Assembly (NCBI GenBank): GCA_030537335.1
Contig: JAUNNK010000009.1
Span: 1 to 40,569 of the forward strand
Direction: 5' to 3'
DNA from: Clostridia bacterium
GTDB taxonomy: Bacteria > Bacillota > Clostridia > Christensenellales > Aristaeellaceae
DNA: 40,569 bases
Both the position numbers and the translations under genes were made by a program. This document shows, in pieces, positions 9,284-15,728 of this stretch. The notes beneath the pieces are model-generated. The model was not told the DNA's origin. It worked only from the letters and a program-made list of their open reading frames with translations, and did no database searches. Within the stretch, counting starts at the first letter, position 1, and every line of letters starts with the position of its first letter.

Positions 9284-10483
9284 TTGGAGGACAAACGCGA
9301 TGAGATCATCCGCACGCAGCTGGATGTCATTGAAACGCTGATACAGAACAACATGCGCCGCGTGGCGGACGATTTCTGGGGCGCACCGACACAGCCTGCA
9401 AAATCCGCTTCACACTCCGGCGCAAAGGAAGCGCCCAGCCAGGCAAATCCGTCGAAAAAAGTGCCCGAAAAGGCGGATGCTCCAAAGCAGCAGGCAGAAA
9501 AAGCACCTGCGGAGGACAATGCGGAGCAGGAAGCGCTGCCCGTGGAGAACATCGAGGACCTGAAAACGGAGCTGAACGCGCTGATTGGACTGGACGGCGT
9601 CAAGCGCGAGGTCAACAACCTGATCAACATGGTCACGGTGCATAAGCTGCGCAAGGAGCACGGCCTGAAATCCGTGGATATGTCGCTGCACATGGTCTTT
9701 TCCGGCAATCCCGGCACCGGCAAGACGACCATCGCCCGCATGATGGCCCGCATCTATCGCTCCCTGGGCATCCTGTCCAAGGGCCAGCTGGTGGAGGTGG
9801 ATCGCTCCGGCTTGGTTGCCGGCTACGTGGGTCAGACGGCCACCAAGACGATGAAGGTGATCGAAAGCGCACTGGGCGGCGTGCTGTTTATCGACGAAGC
9901 CTACAGCCTGAACTCCAAATCCGAAAATGACTTCGGTCTGGAGGCCATCAACACGCTCTTGAAGGCCATGGAGGATCACCGTGAGGATCTCGTCGTCATC
10001 GTTGCCGGTTACGACGGCCTGATGGACGAGTTCATTCATTCCAACCCTGGGCTGGAATCCCGATTCAACCGCTACCTGCACTTCGACGACTACAGCGTGG
10101 ATGAAATGCTGGCAATCCTGGATTTGCAGCTCAAGAAGGGCCAGTATGTGCTGGAGGATGCCGCGCGCGCGGCGGTGCGCGCCTACATCGAGGACTCCAA
10201 CACCAGTTCCATCGCCTTCGGCAACGCCCGCGGCATTCGCAATATCTTTGAAAAGCTGCTGGTTGAGCAGGCAAACCGCCTGGCGACACTGTCGGAACTG
10301 GACAAGGATGCGCTGATGACCATCACCGAGGCGGATGTGCTGGCGGCGCGCGCGTCAGATACGCAGCTCGCCAAGGCAGAAGCGGATCGCAAGGAGATGG
10401 AGCGCCACACGCAGGAGGCCATCGACGCGCTGAATCAGCTCTGCGCAGAGGTAAAATCCGAAAACATACCGAAGTCTGAATAA
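9284..10483 (+). CDS. SpoVK/CbbX-type AAA+ ATPase
   Basis: A single AAA+ module of the CbxX/CfxQ (SpoVK) family, 399 residues. Motifs in order: Walker A GNPGTGKTT, GYVGQTATKT, Walker B GVLFIDEAYSL, and NPGLESRFNRYLHF with the arginine finger, then a small lid domain. Before it is an N-terminal segment of about 95 residues with a low-complexity Ala/Lys/Pro/Glu linker, making it longer than Bacillus SpoVK. I chose TTG at 9284 rather than TTG at 9275, because the ribosome binding site AAGGAG ends at 9274 and leaves no space for the upstream codon. Relatives remodel protein complexes (Rubisco activase CbbX; SpoVK in spore maturation). Spore maturation is plausible given spoIIP and spo0A nearby, but no partner is visible. 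Confidence 0.82.
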   Translation: MEDKRDEIIRTQLDVIETLIQNNMRRVADDFWGAPTQPAKSASHSGAKEAPSQANPSKKVPEKADAPKQQAEKAPAEDNAEQEALPVENIEDLKTELNALIGLDGVKREVNNLINMVTVHKLRKEHGLKSVDMSLHMVFSGNPGTGKTTIARMMARIYRSLGILSKGQLVEVDRSGLVAGYVGQTATKTMKVIESALGGVLFIDEAYSLNSKSENDFGLEAINTLLKAMEDHREDLVVIVAGYDGLMDEFIHSNPGLESRFNRYLHFDDYSVDEMLAILDLQLKKGQYVLEDAARAAVRAYIEDSNTSSIAFGNARGIRNIFEKLLVEQANRLATLSELDKDALMTITEADVLAARASDTQLAKAEADRKEMERHTQEAIDALNQLCAEVKSENIPKSE

Positions 10484-10487
10484 AACA

Positions 10488-10535
10488 GACGCAAAACAGA
10501 CCGAAGTCTTTAAAGACTTCGGTCTGTTTTGCGTC
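10488..10535. terminator. 48-bp perfect palindrome, bidirectional terminator between convergent genes
   Basis: Two 24-base arms meet with no spacer: the left arm begins GACGCAAAACAGACCG and the right arm is its exact reverse complement, ending GTTTTGCGTC. It sits between the convergent AAA+ ATPase and flavoprotein genes and overlaps the last two bases of the latter's stop codon. The inner GC-rich part with T-rich outer arms fits a two-way terminator. The left flank repeats ACCGAAGTCT (10469-10478) seen inside the palindrome. Confidence 0.8.
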
Positions 10536-11787
10536 AGCAGATGGCCTCCGCAGCGCTTTTGCCAGCAAGCGCCCCCGTTGAAAAGGCGATCTGCAGGTTG
10601 AAGCCGCCGGTGTGCGCGTCCAGATCCAGCAGCTCCCCGGCAAAGTACAGCCCGGGCGTCAGCTTGGATTCCATCGTGGAGGGATTGACCTCGCGCACGG
10701 TCACGCCGCCGCGTGTGACGATGGCCTCCTCGAAGCCGCGCAGCTTTTTTGGCGTCAGCGGCAGCGCCTTCAGCAATTGCAGAATCGTCGTGCGCTGGGC
10801 CTGCGTCACGCTGTTGACCGGGGTCTGCGGGGAGATCTTCGCCAGCAGCAGTATCTGCTGGCCGAGGTTGTGCGGCACCAGGCCGTCCATCACGGCGGTC
10901 AGCTGCTTGCGGGAGAGTGCCTGGAAGTCCCGCAAAAGCCGCGCATCCAGCGTCTGTTCGTCCAACGCAGGCTTCAGGTCGATGGCCATGCGCACGTCCT
11001 CCAATTCCTCCGGCATGCTGCTGGACAGCGTCAGCACCAGTGGCCCGCTGATTCCGAAGTGCGTAAAGAGCATCTCGCCCTGTTCGTCGTAGAAGTACTT
11101 TTTCTTCTTTCCGCCGGTCTTCCATGCCCGCAGCGCCACATTTTTCAGCGAGAGTCCGGACAGCGTGGAGGGCCAGCTCTCCTTCGTCTCGATGGGCACC
11201 AGCGACGGCAGCGGCTTCTGGATGCTATGCCCCGCCTCCTGTGCGAGGGCGTAGCCGTCGCCGGTGGAGCCGGTCAGAGGATAGCTCGCACCGCCGGTGC
11301 ACAGGATCACTGCGTCTGCCTCAACGCGCTCGCCATTCTGCAGGATTGCGCCGCAGCACCGTCCGCCCTCGATCGCCAGATGCGCGACGCGGGATTCATA
11401 GTGAATCTTTACGCCCAGCCGTTCCAGCTCCCGCCGGAGCGCTGCGGTCACGTCGCTGGCGTGATCGGAGACCGGAAAGACCCGGTTTCCGCGCTCCACC
11501 TTCAGCGGAACGCCCAGCTTCTCCATCAGCTCCATCATGTCGCGGTTGTCAAATGCCGCAAACGCTGCGTACATGAAGCGCGGGTTACGCACCACCTCGC
11601 GGAGGAAGTCCTCCGGCTCTGCGGTGTTGGTCAGGTTGCAGCGGCCCTTTCCGGTGATATATATTTTCTTGCCCAGCTTTTCATTGCGCTCGATAAGCGT
11701 GACCGACGCGCCGCCTCTGGCCGCAAAGAGCGCAGCCAGCATGCCGGCTGCGCCTCCGCCGATTACCAAGATTTTCTTCGTATGCAT
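10534..11787 (-). CDS. HI0933/BaiN-family FAD-dependent oxidoreductase
   Basis: A 417-residue flavoprotein of the HI0933/YhiN family. It opens with the dinucleotide-binding motif ILVIGGGAAGMLAALFAAR, followed by ERNEKLGKKIYITGKGRCNLTN, and later CTGGASYPLTGSTGDGY near residue 165; near the C-terminus LTPGLYFAGELLDLDAHTGGFNLQIAFSTG completes the FAD-binding fold. A characterised relative, BaiN, reduces bile acid intermediates in gut clostridia, but the family is very broad and no bai genes are here, so the substrate is open. The ATG begins at the base after the stop of the upstream rpiR-type gene, indicating one transcript and coupled translation. Confidence 0.85.
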   Translation of the reverse strand: MHTKKILVIGGGAAGMLAALFAARGGASVTLIERNEKLGKKIYITGKGRCNLTNTAEPEDFLREVVRNPRFMYAAFAAFDNRDMMELMEKLGVPLKVERGNRVFPVSDHASDVTAALRRELERLGVKIHYESRVAHLAIEGGRCCGAILQNGERVEADAVILCTGGASYPLTGSTGDGYALAQEAGHSIQKPLPSLVPIETKESWPSTLSGLSLKNVALRAWKTGGKKKKYFYDEQGEMLFTHFGISGPLVLTLSSSMPEELEDVRMAIDLKPALDEQTLDARLLRDFQALSRKQLTAVMDGLVPHNLGQQILLLAKISPQTPVNSVTQAQRTTILQLLKALPLTPKKLRGFEEAIVTRGGVTVREVNPSTMESKLTPGLYFAGELLDLDAHTGGFNLQIAFSTGALAGKSAAEAIC

Positions 11788-12672
11788 TTACTTTTTCTCC
11801 CCGGTCAGTTCGGCGTTCTTTGCGAGATACACGTCGTACTCCGCCCAGATACTTTCCATCTTGTTGAAGTATTCAGAGACTTCCGTGCGCCTGCGCTGGC
11901 CAAGCGCCACGATCAGCGCGTTGATCAGCGACAGCGGCGCGGCGAAGGAGTCCACGAAAGAGGACATATCGCTCTTGGCCATCAGGCAGATGTCCGCCGT
12001 GGAGTGCAGCGGGGAGAGTGGGCCGTCGGTGATGGCGATCAGCGAAGCGCCCTGCTTGCGCGCAAAATCCATCGCTTCAATCGAACGGGATGCGTAACGC
12101 GGGAAGGAGATGCCGATCAGCAGATCGCCCTCGCCGATGCGAGAGAGCTGCTCGAACACGTCGCTGACGCCAGAGGTGACCACGCGCACGTTGGAGAAGA
12201 TGAACTTCAGATAGTGCACGAAGAATTCCGCGATCGGTGCGGAGGAGCGCAGGCCCATCACGTAGATTTGCCGCGCCTGGAGGATCATATCGATCGCGCG
12301 CTCAAAGGAGGAGATGTCGATCTCGTCCAGCGTGGATCGGATGTTCTGGATGTCCGCCTTCAGCACCTTATTCAGCACCTGCACGTGATCCATGTCGTTG
12401 GTCAGCTCGAAGCGCTGGGAGGCCGTCAGCCGGTGGCGCAGAAGCTCCTGCAGCGCCTTCTGCAGTTGCGGATATCCGCTGTAACCGAGGGCTGCCGCAA
12501 AGCGCACCACCGTAGATTCGGACACGCCCACGTACTCGCCGAGCTTGGACGCCGTCATAAATACAACCTTGTCATAATGGGTGACGATGCATTCCGCAAT
12601 GCGGCGATGGCTCTTGGAGAGTTTTTTGCCGCTATGATTCAATCGCTGGATCAGTTCCTGCGCGTTATCCAT
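11788..12672 (-). CDS. MurR/RpiR-family transcriptional regulator
   Basis: A 294-residue regulator with an N-terminal RpiR helix-turn-helix domain (KLSKSHRRIAECI, then TASKLGEYVGVSESTVVRFAAALGYSGY) and a C-terminal SIS sugar-phosphate-binding domain (IYVMGLRSSAPIAEFF, GISFPRYASRSIEAMDFAR). RpiR proteins usually sense phosphosugars and control sugar use. The ATG at 12670-12672 was preferred over GTG at 12708 because GGAGG lies 11 bases upstream of it. It is the first gene of a pair with the flavoprotein, so it may regulate that gene or a distant target. Confidence 0.9.
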   Translation of the reverse strand: MDNAQELIQRLNHSGKKLSKSHRRIAECIVTHYDKVVFMTASKLGEYVGVSESTVVRFAAALGYSGYPQLQKALQELLRHRLTASQRFELTNDMDHVQVLNKVLKADIQNIRSTLDEIDISSFERAIDMILQARQIYVMGLRSSAPIAEFFVHYLKFIFSNVRVVTSGVSDVFEQLSRIGEGDLLIGISFPRYASRSIEAMDFARKQGASLIAITDGPLSPLHSTADICLMAKSDMSSFVDSFAAPLSLINALIVALGQRRRTEVSEYFNKMESIWAEYDVYLAKNAELTGEKK

Positions 12673-12722
12673 CTTGTCAACAACCTCCGATTTTGAATAA
12701 TCGCACACGCGATAATGCAGTT

Positions 12723-12751
12723 ATTATAACCTCTTTTCTGCACATTTGCAA
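12723..12751 (-). promoter_or_regulatory. Promoter of the rpiR-flavoprotein operon
   Basis: On the minus strand TTGCAA (12746-12751), 17 bases, TATAAT (12723-12728), about 50 bases upstream of the rpiR start. Confidence 0.7.
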
Positions 12752-12895
12752 GCAAATATAGCACACATTGCAATTTTTAATCTAAATCGGCCGATAGATG
12801 CGGCAATTTGAAGAACTGCTGACCTTTTTTATCACAGGTGGCATTGCCGGACTTGCATTTTTGCGCTCTGCATCGCGTGCATGCGACGCGCCCGG

Positions 12896-12924
12896 TGATA
12901 TTTTTTCTGCGCCAACCATACAAT
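12896..12924 (+). promoter_or_regulatory. Sigma-E-type (mother cell sporulation) promoter for spoIIP
   Basis: TGATATT (12896-12902), a 14-base spacer, and CATACAAT (12917-12924) match the known sigma-E boxes of Bacillus (ATATT-like -35; CATACAAT-like -10) in sequence and spacing. The -10 ends 24 bases before the spoIIP ATG. spoIIP of Bacillus subtilis is a sigma-E gene, so the match is consistent in function. Confidence 0.7.
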
Positions 12925-12948
12925 AGGATTACGCAAGGGGGTGAAATC

Positions 12949-13842
12949 ATGGTTCGCTTCAAGGTCATCAAGGGCTCCCATCTGCTGCTGGCGATCGCGA
13001 TGCTTCTGCTGGCGGCGGTGCTCGCCTTCATCCTGATTCAGGAGCTTTCGACCGACCGCAGCGTCTCCAGCGACGTCGGGCTGACAGGCGCAGCTGCCGC
13101 GATCGTCACGGAGACCGAAGAGGCAAAGGTTTTGCAGACCTTTGCCTCCGCTGCGTCCGGCGGACTGACGATCGAGGTTATCGCCGATACCCCCAAGCCA
13201 GTCGCACCGGCGGATGCCAGGACGATCCTGATCTATCACACCCACACCCACGAGGCCTACGCTCAGGATCCAGCCGATCCCTACGACGCCGTCGAGGCCT
13301 GGCGCACCGCCGACGAGCAGCACAGCGTGGTGCGCGTCGGTCAGGCCCTCGCAGATGCGCTGACCGAAATGGGCTATCGTGTGACCCACGATGTCACGGA
13401 CAACGAGCGGGACGATCTGAGCTCCTCTTACGTGCGTGCGCTGGAACTGCTTGAATCCTATGACACGGAATTCGATCTGGTGATCGACCTGCACCGCGAC
13501 GCATACTCCGAGGGCTTGCCCATTGGGATCGAAGCACCGGACGGGACAAGCTGCGCCCAGCTCATGCTGCTGGTGGGGCGCGGCGACAACTATCCCGAGA
13601 GCCAGCGCGCCGACTACGCGGCGAACCTGACCTTCGCACAGAGGGTCACCGGCGAAATCAACGCCGCCTTCCCCGGCCTGTGCCGGAACGTCAACGTCAA
13701 GCGCGGCCGTCACAACCAGCACATCGGCGGCCATGCGATGCTGGTCGAGGTTGGCCACAACCAGAACACCCTCGCCCAGGCGCTGAACTCCGTCCCCTAC
13801 CTCGCCCGGGCGATCGACGCCGCGCTCAATTCCATCGCTTAA
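12949..13842 (+). CDS. spoIIP: SpoIIP-family peptidoglycan hydrolase (engulfment)
   Basis: SpoIIP is a membrane-anchored amidase/endopeptidase that thins septal peptidoglycan so the mother cell can engulf the forespore. The 297-residue protein has a cytoplasmic start, one transmembrane segment (about 10-31), and an outer catalytic domain with YHTHTHEAY (His97, His99), VIDLHRDA (His182) and HNQHIGGHAMLVEVG (Glu267), the order of metal and catalytic residues of the family. The ATG at 12949 follows AAGGGGGTG; an in-frame extension upstream lacks a ribosome binding site. A sigma-E-type promoter lies directly upstream. spo0A follows on its own promoter. Family members outside sporulation exist, but the promoter and context favour a sporulation role. 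Confidence 0.85.
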   Translation: MVRFKVIKGSHLLLAIAMLLLAAVLAFILIQELSTDRSVSSDVGLTGAAAAIVTETEEAKVLQTFASAASGGLTIEVIADTPKPVAPADARTILIYHTHTHEAYAQDPADPYDAVEAWRTADEQHSVVRVGQALADALTEMGYRVTHDVTDNERDDLSSSYVRALELLESYDTEFDLVIDLHRDAYSEGLPIGIEAPDGTSCAQLMLLVGRGDNYPESQRADYAANLTFAQRVTGEINAAFPGLCRNVNVKRGRHNQHIGGHAMLVEVGHNQNTLAQALNSVPYLARAIDAALNSIA

Positions 13843-13843
13843 A

Positions 13844-13872
13844 TTGACAAATGCTCCGTTGCATGGTATGAT
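13844..13872 (+). promoter_or_regulatory. Sigma-A promoter of spo0A
   Basis: Perfect TTGACA (13844-13849), a 17-base spacer and TATGAT (13867-13872), beginning two bases after the spoIIP stop codon. I see no clear sigma-H box or TGTCGAA-type 0A box here. Confidence 0.85.
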
Positions 13873-13914
13873 ACTTCTATAAAGATAGAATTACTACTTA
13901 TAGGCGTGATTGTT

Positions 13915-14646
13915 ATGGATAAAACGCGGCTTGCAATCGTGGATGCAGATGTACAGTTTACGGAGCAACTGTGCCGTTTCTTCAAAATCTACCCGGACAT
14001 CGAAATCGTCGCGGTGGAGCACAACGGCCAGGATGCGCTGCAAAAAATCAAGAGCCTGCGTCCCGACGCGGTGCTGTTCGATCTCGTCCTACCCGGGCTG
14101 GACGGGATTTCCCTGCTGCGTTCCATCAACGATCTCCCCGACCCTCCCACCACGATCTGCTGCACGCGCTTCTATTCCGACGTCGCCCTGGAAGCGACCC
14201 GCGTCTACGGGGCGAGCTATCTTTTGTTCAAGCCGATCGAACTGCACACGCTGCATCCGGTGATCGTCTCCTGCACGAAGATGCACCGCGACATGAAGCG
14301 GCTGAGCAGCGCCATCGCGCTGGACAGCGCCGACCAGACGCACGTCGAGGCGCACATCCACAACTACCTCGTCTCCCTGGGCATTCCGTCCAAGCTCATC
14401 GGTTGCCGGTACCTCACCGAGGGCGTTCGGCTCGCCCGTCAGGACAGCACGTTGCTGCGCAACCTCTCCCGCGGCCTCTACTTGGAAATTTCGCGGAGCA
14501 TGAATACCACGTCCTCGCGCATTGAACGCTCCATGCGCAACGCCATCAGCACCGCCTACCACAGCGGTGGCCTGGATCACAAGCTGCCTCACTGTCCCTC
14601 CAACAAGGAGTTTCTCACCTACGTGCTGAACAACATCGAACTGTAA
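13915..14646 (+). CDS. spo0A: Stage 0 sporulation response regulator Spo0A
   Basis: Spo0A is the master regulator of sporulation, active when phosphorylated. The 243-residue protein has an N-terminal receiver domain with acidic residues Asp10 and Asp12, phospho-acceptor Asp56 (LFDLVLPGLDG), switch Thr84 and Lys106 (LFKP), and a C-terminal Spo0A DNA-binding domain (about 145-243) with the recognition region NTTSSRIERSMRNAISTAY and the late PSNKEFLTYV segment. The ATG at 13915 was chosen because AGGCG sits eight bases upstream; GTG at 13906 is too close to it. In most Clostridia and Bacillus spo0A follows recN-spoIVB; here it follows spoIIP, 8 kb from recN. Confidence 0.93.
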   Translation: MDKTRLAIVDADVQFTEQLCRFFKIYPDIEIVAVEHNGQDALQKIKSLRPDAVLFDLVLPGLDGISLLRSINDLPDPPTTICCTRFYSDVALEATRVYGASYLLFKPIELHTLHPVIVSCTKMHRDMKRLSSAIALDSADQTHVEAHIHNYLVSLGIPSKLIGCRYLTEGVRLARQDSTLLRNLSRGLYLEISRSMNTTSSRIERSMRNAISTAYHSGGLDHKLPHCPSNKEFLTYVLNNIEL

Positions 14647-14695
14647 GCAAATTGCAGGTTTTTGCCCCTCAAGTGGAAACTTAACTGCATCCGCA

Positions 14696-14724
14696 TTGAC
14701 ATTTTTGCAGCATCATGTTAGAAT
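14696..14724 (+). promoter_or_regulatory. Sigma-A promoter of the riboswitch-controlled B12 operon
   Basis: TTGACA (14696-14701), 17 bases, TAGAAT (14719-14724), placing the transcript start just before the riboswitch. Confidence 0.85.
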
Positions 14725-14734
14725 CAAATTGAAT

Positions 14735-14990
14735 CCGGATAAATGAATTTGCAGGGTTGCCGGGGGAAGTACGGTGCAAATCCGTCACAACCGCCATTAC
14801 CGTAATTGCCCGCAGGGGCATAAGCCGGGCTTCCCGGGGCCATGCAAGAATTCAGCCGCGTAAGCGGCTCGGGCAGACGTTTTCGGGCAGGGAAAGCGCA
14901 GCCTTTGGCATTGCGGTGCGGGCATGTCCCGCATTCACATCCAGGGAGACTTGCGCTGGTTCGCCATGAGGCGGTATCAGCGTTTTTTCT
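14735..14990 (+). ncRNA. Cobalamin riboswitch with terminator-type expression platform
   Basis: The leader between promoter and first gene carries cobalamin riboswitch landmarks: GGGGGAAGTACGGTGCAAATCCG (in two parts, 14762-14783), then ACCGCC at the B12-box position (14790-14795), hairpins CCGGGCTTCCCGG and AGCCGC-GTAA-GCGGCT, and near the 3' end CCAGGGAGACTTGCG (14941-14955), which matches the conserved CAGGAGACCTGC element. The B12 box differs from the common GCCACTGT form (GCCATTACCGT). A terminator follows at 14954-14988 and partly overlaps the aptamer's 3' end. High cobalamin is expected to favour termination and lower expression of the uptake genes. The exact 5' edge is uncertain. Confidence 0.8.
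14954..14988 (+). terminator. Riboswitch terminator hairpin
   Basis: CGCTG (14954-14958) and CAGCG (14978-14982) close a stem that continues with CGCC/GGCG around ATGA, followed by TTTTTT (14983-14988), 54 bases ahead of the first coding start. Confidence 0.8.
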
Positions 14991-15041
14991 GCTTTGCAGC
15001 CTGAATATGCCTGCAAATGCGACTTACAGGAGGAAACAATC

Positions 15042-15722
15042 ATGAAGAAGTACGCCACTGCATTCCTTTGTGCCCTGCTGGCACTGGCGCTCTGCGGCGT
15101 AGCCGTCGCCGAGACCGTGTATGTGACCATCGCCGACGCTCAGGGCCAGCTGGTCATGGTCAACGCCGCCATCGATGTGACCGACGTCGATGCGGACGGC
15201 GCGCTCACCATCAACGACGCGCTCTATGCCGCCCACGAGGCCGCCTATGAGGGCGGCGCCGAGGCGGGCTACGCCGCTGCGGACGCGGGCTACGGCCTGA
15301 GCATCTCCAAGCTCTGGGGCGAGGAGAACGGCGGCAGCTACGGCTACTACCTCAACGACGCCTCCGCCTACAGCCTGGCGGATCCCGTATCCGAAGGCGA
15401 CTACCTCAACGCCTTCGTCTACACCGATCTGGAGGCGTGGTCCGATCAGTATTGCACCTTCGGATACAGGGAAGTCCTAGCGGACTCCGGTGCAAACATC
15501 AAACTGACCCTGAACATGATGACCTTTGATGCGGACTGGAATCCCGTCAGCATGCCGGTGGAGGGCGCCATCATCACCATTGACGGCGAAGATACCGACT
15601 ATGTCACGGATGCGGAGGGCAATGTGCAGTTCACACTCGATGCCGCCGGCGATCACCTAATCTCCGCGCGTTCCGATTCCGCCATTCTGGTTCCCCCGGT
15701 CTGCATCGTCACCGTGAAATAA
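15042..15722 (+). CDS. Secreted protein of the B12 operon, DUF4430/transcobalamin-C-like
   Basis: A 226-residue secreted protein. It has a signal peptide (MKKYATAF, hydrophobic core, cleavage likely after AVA at about residue 23). The mature part has a Ca-site-like stretch DVDADGALTINDAL, then GLSISKLWGEENGGSYGYYLNDASAYSLADPVSEGDYLNAFVY, read here in two pieces as the core pattern of DUF4430/transcobalamin beta-domain proteins (glycine/tyrosine-rich YYLN, then DPV.EGD.L), and a C-terminal Ig-like beta segment ending in VPPVCIVTVK. AGGAGG precedes the ATG. Being the first gene behind the riboswitch, it probably binds or hands over corrinoid at the cell surface. No lipobox, sortase signal or transmembrane anchor is visible, so its attachment is unclear. 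The domain call is by eye only. Confidence 0.7.
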   Translation: MKKYATAFLCALLALALCGVAVAETVYVTIADAQGQLVMVNAAIDVTDVDADGALTINDALYAAHEAAYEGGAEAGYAAADAGYGLSISKLWGEENGGSYGYYLNDASAYSLADPVSEGDYLNAFVYTDLEAWSDQYCTFGYREVLADSGANIKLTLNMMTFDADWNPVSMPVEGAIITIDGEDTDYVTDAEGNVQFTLDAAGDHLISARSDSAILVPPVCIVTVK

Positions 15723-15728
15723 AGCGGA

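Noticed and set aside
10612-12696. Open frame of 694 codons on the plus strand across the flavoprotein and RpiR genes
   Set aside because: It spans two real genes on the opposite strand and shows no domain.
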